In this document: in pieces, positions 1 to 5,355 of the stretch
Position numbering within the stretch: position 1 is the stretch's first letter
Layout: every line of letters begins with the position of its first letter
Assembly (NCBI GenBank): GCA_052143655.1
Contig: JBKQSL010000234.1
Span: forward strand, 1 to 6,718
Length of the DNA: 6,718 nt
Reading direction: 5' to 3'
DNA from: CAVSUR01 sp052143655
Lineage (GTDB): Bacteria; Actinomycetota; Actinomycetes; Streptosporangiales; Streptosporangiaceae
The notes under the pieces: model-generated
Told to the model about the DNA's origin: nothing
The model's database searches: none
The model's input: only the letters and a program-made list of their open reading frames with translations
Made by a program: the position numbers and the translations under genes

Positions 1-20
1 GGGGTTGAGAGGAGAATAGC

Positions 21-770
21 GTGCCCGAGATCGTGGCTGTCTTGCCCAAGTACCTGCAGATCGCTAATCACGTTCGCGAGCAGATCCTTCGCGGTGATAT
101 TCAGCCGGGGTCGGAGGTGCCCAGCGAGAGGCAGCTCGCCGATGACTGGAAGGTGGCGCGGCCGACTGCGACCAAGGCGCTGCAGGTGCTTCGGCAGCAG
201 GGGCTGGTGGAAACCCGCCCTGGCCTGGGAACCTTCGTCCGCGACGCCCAGGCGCACCGCCGCGCGAATTACCGCTACCACCGCTACCGCGAGCGCGGGG
301 CGCAGTACGCCCCGGACGAGTCTGTCGAGATCGTGGCGGCAGGCGTGGTCGCGGCGCCGGGATACGTCGCGGAGGCCCTGGGGCTGGCGCAGCCGACGCA
401 GGCGATGATGCGCCGCCGGGTCATCTCCCGGCAGCAGCACGGGCCTACCGAGATCGCCACGTCGTGGTGGCCGCCTGGCCTGGAACAGGTGGCCCCGCGC
501 CTGCTGGTACGCGAGTCGCTGGGCGGGATCGGCAGCGTGCGCTACGTCGAGGCCGTGACCGGCCGCCACGCTGTCTACGCACGTGACCAGGCATCCGCCC
601 GGCTCGCCACCGACGAGGAAGCCGAGGCGCTGGCCCTGCCGACGCCCGCGGCGGTTCTGGTGTACCGCCACACCGTGCATGACCAGGACGACCAGCCGCT
701 GGAGTTCGCCGAGGCCATCTACCCGCCCGGCGTCTGGGCCATCGAGCAGGAGTACCCGATAGAAAGCTGA
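21..770 (+). CDS. GntR/HutC-family transcriptional repressor (KorSA-like)
   Basis: This 249-aa protein has the two-part layout of the HutC subfamily. A winged helix-turn-helix spans about residues 10-74, with the family signature PSERQLADDW (34-43), ARPTATKAL (46-54) and the wing GLVETRPGLGTFV (61-73). A UTRA-type effector-binding domain spans about 97-243, ending with the typical LEFAEAIYPP (227-236). The GTG start is preceded by a purine-rich GAGAGGAGA at 7-15. In pSAM2 the equivalent protein, KorSA, represses pra and itself. Here the gene lies directly upstream of a pra-like gene whose promoter carries two palindromes of the kind a GntR dimer binds. Its own promoter lies upstream of the window, so autoregulation cannot be judged. 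The family is certain; the KorSA role is inferred from context. Confidence 0.9.
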   Translation: MPEIVAVLPKYLQIANHVREQILRGDIQPGSEVPSERQLADDWKVARPTATKALQVLRQQGLVETRPGLGTFVRDAQAHRRANYRYHRYRERGAQYAPDESVEIVAAGVVAAPGYVAEALGLAQPTQAMMRRRVISRQQHGPTEIATSWWPPGLEQVAPRLLVRESLGGIGSVRYVEAVTGRHAVYARDQASARLATDEEAEALALPTPAAVLVYRHTVHDQDDQPLEFAEAIYPPGVWAIEQEYPIES

Positions 771-803
771 CCCTGGGCCGACGTGCAGACGCAGCCGCGC
801 TCC

Positions 804-834
804 TTGACGCATCGCTGGCATATGCCACTATCTA
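804..834 (+). promoter_or_regulatory. Predicted promoter of the pra-like operon
   Basis: TTGACG at 804-809 matches five of six bases of the -35 consensus of the main vegetative sigma factor. Candidate -10 boxes are CACTAT at 826-831 (16-bp spacer) or TATCTA at 829-834 (19-bp spacer); neither is strong. Transcription would start near 838-842, leaving a leader of about 35-40 bases before the pra ATG at 877. One palindrome lies in the spacer and the other over the predicted start point, which supports a repressible promoter. Confidence 0.55.
816..827. promoter_or_regulatory. Operator 1: perfect 12-bp palindrome
   Basis: TGGCATATGCCA is its own reverse complement. It lies between the -35 and -10 elements of the predicted pra promoter. 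A near-identical copy lies 24 bp downstream, centre to centre. Its position and symmetry suit binding by a dimer of the upstream GntR-family protein. The identity of the binder is inferred. Confidence 0.65.
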
Positions 835-839
835 GGTAC

Positions 840-851
840 TGGCGTATGCCA
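840..851. promoter_or_regulatory. Operator 2: near-perfect copy of the palindrome
   Basis: TGGCGTATGCCA differs from operator 1 by one central base. With flanks, C-TGGCGTATGCCA-G extends the symmetry to 14 bp apart from that central position. It covers the predicted transcription start, so occupancy would block initiation. The 24-bp centre spacing is a little over two helical turns. Confidence 0.6.
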
Positions 852-862
852 GCCCCCGAGAT

Positions 863-871
863 AGGAGGTGA
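863..871 (+). promoter_or_regulatory. Strong ribosome binding site of the pra-like gene
   Basis: AGGAGGTGA is a full match to the anti-Shine-Dalgarno end of 16S rRNA and ends five bases before ATG 877. It fixes the start at 877. An in-frame GTG at 868 lies inside the binding site itself and is therefore unlikely to be used. Confidence 0.85.
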
Positions 872-876
872 GGGCG

Positions 877-1299
877 ATGGCCCTTCGGAACGGCTCGCGG
901 TTGCACGTGAGCATGCAGGATGTGTTCCCGCACGGCTGCCATCTGGTGCCGGAATCGATCGTGGAGGCGCAGGACTACGACGAGAACACCGGCCGCCGGT
1001 CCCCGGCGGTGGACAAGCACACCGGGCAGCGGGTGTTCTCCTGCCGGGTGATGGACATGGACCCGGAGCTGGAAGGCCGGTCCCGGGAGACCGTCGTCAA
1101 GATCCTCTCCGACCGGATGCCGGTCCCGCCGACTAGGGCGCCGTTCGAGATGGTCGAGTTCGAGGGCCTGCAAGTGACCCCGTATGTGGACACCGGCCGG
1201 TGCCAGGGCCGGGGCCGCTGCGGCGCGCGGATGGCGTTCTCGCTGCGCGCCACCGGCATGAAGGCCGCGTCCCGGCCGGTGGCCAAGGACGCTGCGTAA
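877..1299 (+). CDS. pra: Pra-family plasmid replication, integration and excision activator
   Basis: This 140-aa protein resembles the Pra family of AICEs. The N-terminal part has MQDVFPHG (13-20). The centre has CRVMDMDPELEG (56-67), then VVKILSDRMPVPPT (73-86), VEFEGLQVTPYVD (93-105) and FSLRATGM (121-128). I recognise these as family hallmarks from memory, not from a search. In pSAM2, Pra activates the replication, excision and integration genes and is itself repressed by KorSA. The position after a GntR gene and behind a two-operator promoter fits that circuit. Cysteines at 21, 56, 109 and 115 are notable, the last two in the short CQGRGRC loop. The stop TAA overlaps the next start by one base (TAATG), so the following gene is probably translationally coupled. 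Confidence 0.8.
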   Translation: MALRNGSRLHVSMQDVFPHGCHLVPESIVEAQDYDENTGRRSPAVDKHTGQRVFSCRVMDMDPELEGRSRETVVKILSDRMPVPPTRAPFEMVEFEGLQVTPYVDTGRCQGRGRCGARMAFSLRATGMKAASRPVAKDAA

Positions 1300-1571
1300 T
1301 GCCCGCCCGCCGGGTCACCATCGTGACCGTGCCCGTCGATGGCCGGTCGGCGGTGGCGTTCGAGTCGTACCGGGACCGGACCCCGCTGCTGACCATCCTG
1401 GCTGCCCGTCCCGGGCTGCTGGTGACCCTGACGCTGCCGGAGCGGATCGAAGCCGGGCATGTCCGATTCGCCCGCGAGCTGGCGGACTACGCGACCCGCT
1501 ATGCGGTCGAGGTCGAGCGCTCATGGCGCGGTCTCCCCGCCCTGCCGCGCCCGGCGGCCAAATCAGCCTGA
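1299..1571 (+). CDS. Small unknown AICE protein (90 aa)
   Basis: The ATG at 1299 overlaps the pra-like stop codon by one base, so the pair is likely translated in a coupled way. The 90-aa product has a beta-rich, hydrophobic N-terminal half (VTIVTVPV at 6-13 and LLVTLTLPERI at 40-50). An amphipathic helical stretch follows (about 52-77, rich in Arg, Glu and Ala), then a proline/alanine tail. There is no signal peptide, clear membrane span, cysteine cluster or catalytic motif. I do not recognise the family. An upstream in-frame start at 1200 lies wholly inside pra and has no reason to be preferred. A regulatory or accessory role in the element is inferred only from operon position. Confidence 0.72.
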   Translation: MPARRVTIVTVPVDGRSAVAFESYRDRTPLLTILAARPGLLVTLTLPERIEAGHVRFARELADYATRYAVEVERSWRGLPALPRPAAKSA

Positions 1572-1578
1572 CGCTCTG

Positions 1579-1611
1579 GCCCCGGCCAGTGATGACAGCA
1601 CCGGCCGGGGC
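1579..1611 (+). terminator. GC-rich stem-loop, possible attenuator or terminator
   Basis: GCCCCGGCC at 1579-1587 pairs perfectly with GGCCGGGGC at 1603-1611, giving a 9-bp all-GC stem around a 15-base loop. It begins seven bases after the 90-aa gene's stop codon. No U-run follows (the next bases are TCCCAACCC), so it is not a classical terminator. In high-GC actinobacteria such hairpins can still terminate, attenuate or set an mRNA 3' end. It may set lower expression of the transfer genes relative to pra. It could also be a single-strand structure used in replication. Confidence 0.45.
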
Positions 1612-1660
1612 TCCCAACCCTTCTCCACTCCCGAGGAGAACTCAGGAAGGAACCCCCATC

Positions 1661-1912
1661 ATGACCGACCAGCCTGCCCGGGTCACCCCGGCTGAGATCG
1701 CCGCCCTGCTCGACCAGGCCCGCCAGCTCACCCCCGGCGCGGACCTGACCGACCTGATCGCCTACCACGAACACAAAGCACAGCTGCTGTCCCGGATCGC
1801 CGCCGACCTCGGCACGACCGAGGCGCACGAGGTAGCCGCTGACGCCTGGCATTACCTGGGCGGCCTGTGCCGCCGCGCGGACGCTACCAACGCAACGGAG
1901 AGGACGCCGTGA
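1661..1912 (+). CDS. Small unknown AICE protein (83 aa)
   Basis: The ATG at 1661 follows AGGAAGG (1644-1650) by ten bases and is the best start. Longer in-frame starts from 1523 run back through the hairpin and the preceding gene. The 83-aa product looks almost wholly helical and is Ala/Leu-rich: PAEIAALLDQARQL (10-23), then DLTDLIAYHEHKAQLLSRIAADLG (28-51), then a third helix through HYLGGLC (64-70). It has no membrane span or enzyme motif. Small helical proteins at this place, just before the FtsK-like gene, are common in AICEs, but I know of no assigned function. Its TGA overlaps the GTG start of the translocase gene (GTGA), indicating coupling. Confidence 0.75.
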   Translation: MTDQPARVTPAEIAALLDQARQLTPGADLTDLIAYHEHKAQLLSRIAADLGTTEAHEVAADAWHYLGGLCRRADATNATERTP

Positions 1913-3378
1913 AGATGAACACGTTCTCCGGCGACCAGATCGCCCAGGTCAACAACCCCGACCCGTTCGCCGTCCCGGTGTGGCGGTCCCCGGTCTACCA
2001 CACCCCCGGCTGGATCATCACCATCGTCCAGATCGCCCGCGCGCTGAAGGCCCTCGGCGCGTTCGCCGGCCGTCACCCGTTAGCCACCCTGACCGCCCTG
2101 CTGCTGGGCCTGGCCTGGCGGCAGTACGGCTGGCCCGGCCCCATCGCCCTGGCCGCCGCCATCGTGGCTGTGCTCGCTGTCTGGTGGTGGCGGTGGCGGG
2201 CCTCGTTCAACCGGCACGTGACCGGCCGGGTGCTGGGGAAGTGGCGGCGCTGGCACTACCAGCGGCACTGGACCGCCGTGATGACCATCGGCCGCCTCGC
2301 CCCGCTCTACCAAGGTCGGCTGCTGCTGCCCGTCCTCGGGAAGATCACCTCCACGCCGTACACCGACCGGGTGCTGACCGGCATCGTGTCCGGCCAGTCC
2401 GCCGACGATTTCGCCCGCCGCGCCGATGCGCTGGCGCACGGGTTCGGGGCGCTGCTGTGCCGGGTCCGTACCGCCCGTCCGGGGTGGCTGGTGCTGGAGT
2501 TCGTCCGCCGCGACGCCCTGGCCGCCATCATCCCCGCCCTCCCGATCCCTGCCCACGTGAATCTCAAGGCCCTGATCGTGGGCCGGTGCGAGGACGGGTC
2601 ACCGTGGACGATCCGGCTGCACGGCACTCACCTGCTGGTCGCTGGTTCGACCGGGGCCGGGAAAGGCTCGATCCTGTGGGGCCTGATCCGCGCCATGCTC
2701 CCCGCGATGCGGGCCGGCCTGGTCCGGGTCCTGGGCGCTGACCCCAAGCGGATGGAACTGTCCTACGGCCGGGAGATCTTCGACACCTACGGCACCTATG
2801 CCGCAGACCCCGACGGCATCGCCGCCATGCTCGCCCAGGCCGTCAAAGACATGCAGCACCGCGCCGAGGCGCTGGGCGGCAAGCAGCGCGACCACACCCC
2901 CACCACCGGGCACCCGTTCGTGGTGATCATCGTGGATGAGGTCGCGTTCCTCACCGCCTACCACCCCAGCAAGACCCTCCGCGACCAGATCAAAGCCGAC
3001 CTGGCCACGCTCACCACCCAGGGCCGCGCCGTCGGCTACTGCGTCGTCGCCGCGCTCCAGGACCCGCGTAAGGAAGTCATGTCCATCCGCAACCTGTTCC
3101 CCGACCGCATCGCCATGCGCCTCGACGAACCCGAACAGGTGGACATGGTCCTTGGCGACGGAGCCCGGGATCGGGGCGCTGCCGCTGAGCTGATCTCCGC
3201 CGACCCTGCGACCGGCGCCGGGGTCGCGTTCGTCCGCCTCGAATCCGACCCCGACCCTGTTCGCGTCCGCGCTGCGTGGGTGTCCGACCCCGACATCCGC
3301 GCCATGGCCGACCACTGCACTCCGGAAGTCGTGGACGCTGGCGAGCCGCTGGCGATCGGGGCGGGTGCTGCCGCATGA
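1909..3378 (+). CDS. traSA: FtsK/SpoIIIE-type DNA translocase, conjugative transfer protein (TraSA-like)
   Basis: This 489-aa protein is the predicted transfer motor. In AICEs a single FtsK-like membrane ATPase moves double-stranded DNA from donor to recipient mycelium. Two hydrophobic segments (about residues 56-70 and 76-94) anchor the N terminus. The motor domain carries a Walker A motif AGSTGAGKGS (245-254) and a Walker B motif VVIIVDEVA (338-346, with D343-E344). The family stretches AALQDPRK (381-388), NLFPDRIAMRL (395-405) and LGDGARDRGA (415-424) follow. I chose GTG 1909, which overlaps the previous stop as GTGA and follows GGAGAGGA (1897-1904). ATG 1915 is a close alternative. Codon 58 (2080-2082) is TTA, rare in such genomes and a bldA-dependence marker in Streptomyces. 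pSAM2 TraSA is shorter. The stop overlaps the next start (ATGA). Confidence 0.92.
   Translation: MKMNTFSGDQIAQVNNPDPFAVPVWRSPVYHTPGWIITIVQIARALKALGAFAGRHPLATLTALLLGLAWRQYGWPGPIALAAAIVAVLAVWWWRWRASFNRHVTGRVLGKWRRWHYQRHWTAVMTIGRLAPLYQGRLLLPVLGKITSTPYTDRVLTGIVSGQSADDFARRADALAHGFGALLCRVRTARPGWLVLEFVRRDALAAIIPALPIPAHVNLKALIVGRCEDGSPWTIRLHGTHLLVAGSTGAGKGSILWGLIRAMLPAMRAGLVRVLGADPKRMELSYGREIFDTYGTYAADPDGIAAMLAQAVKDMQHRAEALGGKQRDHTPTTGHPFVVIIVDEVAFLTAYHPSKTLRDQIKADLATLTTQGRAVGYCVVAALQDPRKEVMSIRNLFPDRIAMRLDEPEQVDMVLGDGARDRGAAAELISADPATGAGVAFVRLESDPDPVRVRAAWVSDPDIRAMADHCTPEVVDAGEPLAIGAGAAA
2080..2082 (+). promoter_or_regulatory. TTA leucine codon in the transfer gene
   Basis: Leu58 of the FtsK-like protein, in the first membrane segment (context RHPLAT), is encoded by TTA. 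I found no other in-frame TTA in the large genes when reading leucine codons. In Streptomyces, TTA is read by the developmentally controlled bldA tRNA. Translation of the transfer protein could therefore be tied to developmental stage if the host uses bldA in that way. Confidence 0.6.
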
Positions 3379-3530
3379 ACGCGACCACGTGGCGGACCGA
3401 TGACCCGTGCCCGGTGTGCGGCACCGGCCTGCACTACACCGACGACGGCATATCGGCCATCACCCAGGACTGCCCGCTGTGCGGCTGGTCGGCGACCTGG
3501 CAAGCCGACATGAACCAGGAGGCGATGTGA
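3375..3530 (+). CDS. Small zinc-ribbon protein (51 aa)
   Basis: The ATG overlaps the translocase stop (ATGA), and the TGA overlaps the GTG of the replication gene (GTGA). It therefore sits as a coupled link between transfer and replication genes. The 51-aa product has two Cys-x2-Cys knuckles, CPVCG (12-16) and CPLCGW (33-38), 17 residues apart. This is the pattern of a zinc ribbon binding one zinc ion. Aromatic residues (Trp6, Tyr21, Trp38, Trp42) are plausible core positions. Such mini zinc ribbons may bind DNA or a protein partner; neither can be chosen here. Longer in-frame starts (from 3276) lie inside the translocase gene and are unlikely. Confidence 0.75.
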   Translation: MNATTWRTDDPCPVCGTGLHYTDDGISAITQDCPLCGWSATWQADMNQEAM

Positions 3531-5149
3531 CACAGCGGACCAGCAGAGCCGACCGGCTCACCATGCCCCTCGCCCGCGACGCCATCCGGGTCCTGGCCGA
3601 AGCCCGCGGCGGCTGCATCCGGCCCGTCCAGCTGCGCCGCACCAACCTCGGCACCGGGCAGGTGGATCAGCAGATCATCCCGTGCGGCTCCACGCTGGAA
3701 GCGACGTGCCCGGCCTGCGCGAAACGAGCCCGGAACCTGCGCGCCGAGCAATGCGGCGACGGCTGGCACCTCGAGGACGAACCCGACCCGCAACAGGCCG
3801 AACCCGACGAGACGCAGGAGTACTGGCTCACCCTGCGCGCCGAAGCCCAGGTCCGCCGCGACCACGCCGACGCGCACGGCGACGACACGGCCGATCTCGA
3901 TGAGCTGATCGGGGAACTGGACGACGAGCTCGCCCGCGCCGGAATCCGCGGCACCATCACCCGCCACACCGGCAGCGGTGCCAGCAAGAACGGCACGCGG
4001 CGATCCCGGTCCACCCGGCGCCGCCAGGACGCCCCCCAGCTCCCCAAGCGGCCGGTCACCGCCCGGACCACCGGCCGGGTGTACACCGCGCCGGACGGCA
4101 AGACCTACCGGCCGTCGATGTTCCTCACATTGACCTGCGACAGCTACGGCAGAGTCCGCGAGGACGGCACCCCGGCTGACCCCGGGTCGTATGACTACCG
4201 GCGGGCCGCGCGGGATGCGGTCCACTTCCCGGCGCTCTTCGACCGGCTCATCCAGAACCTGCGCCGCTACCTCGGCTACGACGTGCAGTACTTCGCAGCC
4301 ATCGAACCCCAGCGGCGGCTCGCCCCGCACGCGCACATCGCGTTCCGCGGTGCCATCTCCCGCGCTGATCTGCGGCAGGTCATCGCCGCGACCTACCACC
4401 AGGTGTGGTGGCCATCCACCACCACAGTCCGATACGAGAATGACGAGCTGCCCGACTGGCACCCTGCATCCGGGAACTACGTCGATCCTGTTACCGGCGA
4501 GATCCTGCCGACCTGGGACCAGGCCCTCGACAGCATCGGCCCGGCCGATGAGCCGCTGCACGTGGCCAGGTTCGGGCCGAAGTTCGACGCCCAGGGCGTG
4601 CTCGCCGGAACCCGCGACTCGGCCCGGTGTATCGGGTATCTGACCAAGTACCTGACCAAGCAGATCGCCGGATGCCACACCGCCGACACCGACACTCAGC
4701 GGGCGCACGCGGACCGGCTCATCGCCGCGCTCCGGTACGAGCCGTGCTCGCCGACGTGCGCGAACTGGCTCCGGTACGGCATCCAGCCCAAAAGCCCCCG
4801 GGCTGGGCTGATCCCCGGCCTGTGCAAGGGCAAAGCCCACCGCCCGGAGAACCTCGGCTACGCGGGACGGCGCGTCCTGGTCTCCCGCAAATGGTCCGGC
4901 AAGACCCTCGCCGACCACCGCGCCGACCGCAAAACCTGGCTCCTAGCCACCCTCGGACTGCCTGCGGTCGATGACCACCGGTACCGCTGGGAACGGGTCA
5001 GTCCAGCTGACCCCGACCATATGCCCGCCGCCCAACGGATGCTGCACATCCTCACTGACCGCGCCCGATGGCAAGCCGCCCTCGCCGAAGCCCGACGCAA
5101 AGCCCAGGAGGCTACGGGCGATCTTTCGGCAACTAGGAGCGCAGCATGA
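3527..5149 (+). CDS. repSA: RepSA-like rolling-circle replication initiator
   Basis: This 540-aa protein is predicted to nick the element's double-strand origin and start rolling-circle replication after excision. Motif 1 is FLTLTCD (199-205). The metal-binding HUH-type motif is APHAHIAF (266-273, His268 and His270). The nicking-tyrosine motif is IGYLTKYLTK (369-378, Tyr371 and Tyr375 with Lys374 and Lys378). An N-terminal cysteine group (Cys53, Cys61, Cys64, Cys76) may bind zinc. It is followed by an acidic stretch (about 82-135) and a very basic linker (about 157-166). GTG 3527 overlaps the previous stop and follows AGGAGG (3517-3522) by four bases; ATG 3563 is an alternative. It is longer than pSAM2 RepSA (about 460 aa). 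The stop overlaps the xis start (ATGA). The origin itself was not identified. Confidence 0.88.
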   Translation: MTQRTSRADRLTMPLARDAIRVLAEARGGCIRPVQLRRTNLGTGQVDQQIIPCGSTLEATCPACAKRARNLRAEQCGDGWHLEDEPDPQQAEPDETQEYWLTLRAEAQVRRDHADAHGDDTADLDELIGELDDELARAGIRGTITRHTGSGASKNGTRRSRSTRRRQDAPQLPKRPVTARTTGRVYTAPDGKTYRPSMFLTLTCDSYGRVREDGTPADPGSYDYRRAARDAVHFPALFDRLIQNLRRYLGYDVQYFAAIEPQRRLAPHAHIAFRGAISRADLRQVIAATYHQVWWPSTTTVRYENDELPDWHPASGNYVDPVTGEILPTWDQALDSIGPADEPLHVARFGPKFDAQGVLAGTRDSARCIGYLTKYLTKQIAGCHTADTDTQRAHADRLIAALRYEPCSPTCANWLRYGIQPKSPRAGLIPGLCKGKAHRPENLGYAGRRVLVSRKWSGKTLADHRADRKTWLLATLGLPAVDDHRYRWERVSPADPDHMPAAQRMLHILTDRARWQAALAEARRKAQEATGDLSATRSAA

Positions 5150-5355
5150 CCATTACCCAGGCCCCGCCTCTCGGCAAGCAGCTCTATCGGGTACCGGAGG
5201 CAATGACTCTGCTGTCTATGAGCCGCAGTGTGATCTACGAGCAGATCCGGTCCGGCCGTCTTCACTCGGTCACGCAAGGCCGGATGCGGCTCATCCCCGC
5301 CTCCGCGATCACCGACTACATAGCGCTCCTCGAACAGGAAGCGCGGGCCGCCTGA
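5146..5355 (+). CDS. xis: Excisionase-like helix-turn-helix protein (Xis)
   Basis: This 69-aa protein has the compact MerR/excisionase-type winged helix seen in Xis proteins. YRVPEAMTLLSMSRSVIYEQIRSG spans residues 14-37 in two parts: helix one and turn (VPEAMTLLSMS), then a recognition helix (RSVIYEQIRSG). A wing with GRMRLIPASAI (45-55) follows. Such proteins bend the attachment-site DNA and direct the integrase towards excision. The ATG overlaps the repSA stop (ATGA) and is preceded by AGGAG at 5134-5138. Its TGA overlaps the integrase ATG (TGATG). Placement between repSA and int is the standard AICE arrangement, where the three genes can form one operon activated by Pra. Confidence 0.88.
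   Translation: MTITQAPPLGKQLYRVPEAMTLLSMSRSVIYEQIRSGRLHSVTQGRMRLIPASAITDYIALLEQEARAA

Noticed and set aside
868..876. GTG 868 as the start of the pra-like gene
   Set aside because: It lies inside the AGGAGGTGA ribosome binding site; ATG 877 is correctly spaced from it.
783..1136. + strand open frame overlapping the pra promoter and gene
   Set aside because: It would cross the promoter and operators and has no ribosome binding site. The overlapping frame from 877 has a strong one and matches the Pra family.
2599..3315. Minus-strand open frame opposite the FtsK-like gene
   Set aside because: Mirror frame of a gene with Walker A and B motifs; its composition is biased and no motif is seen.
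3434..4918. Long open frame (494 codons) on the minus strand opposite repSA
   Set aside because: It is a high-GC mirror frame of repSA. The translation is low-complexity (Gly, Val, Arg, Asp) with no domain, while the + strand frame has clear HUH and Tyr motifs.
2806..5017. Repeated GACCCCGAC (2806, 3247, 3286, 5009) and a single GACCCGGA (1060) as possible TraB-type recognition repeats
   Set aside because: All lie in coding sequence and encode Asp-Pro-Asp or similar with preferred codons. They are not clustered with regular spacing as a clt locus would be.
4971..5354. Upstream in-frame extension of the integrase (128 extra codons)
   Set aside because: It overlaps the end of repSA and all of xis, and its translation is proline-rich noise. 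ATG 5355 gives the normal family length and a typical overlap with xis.
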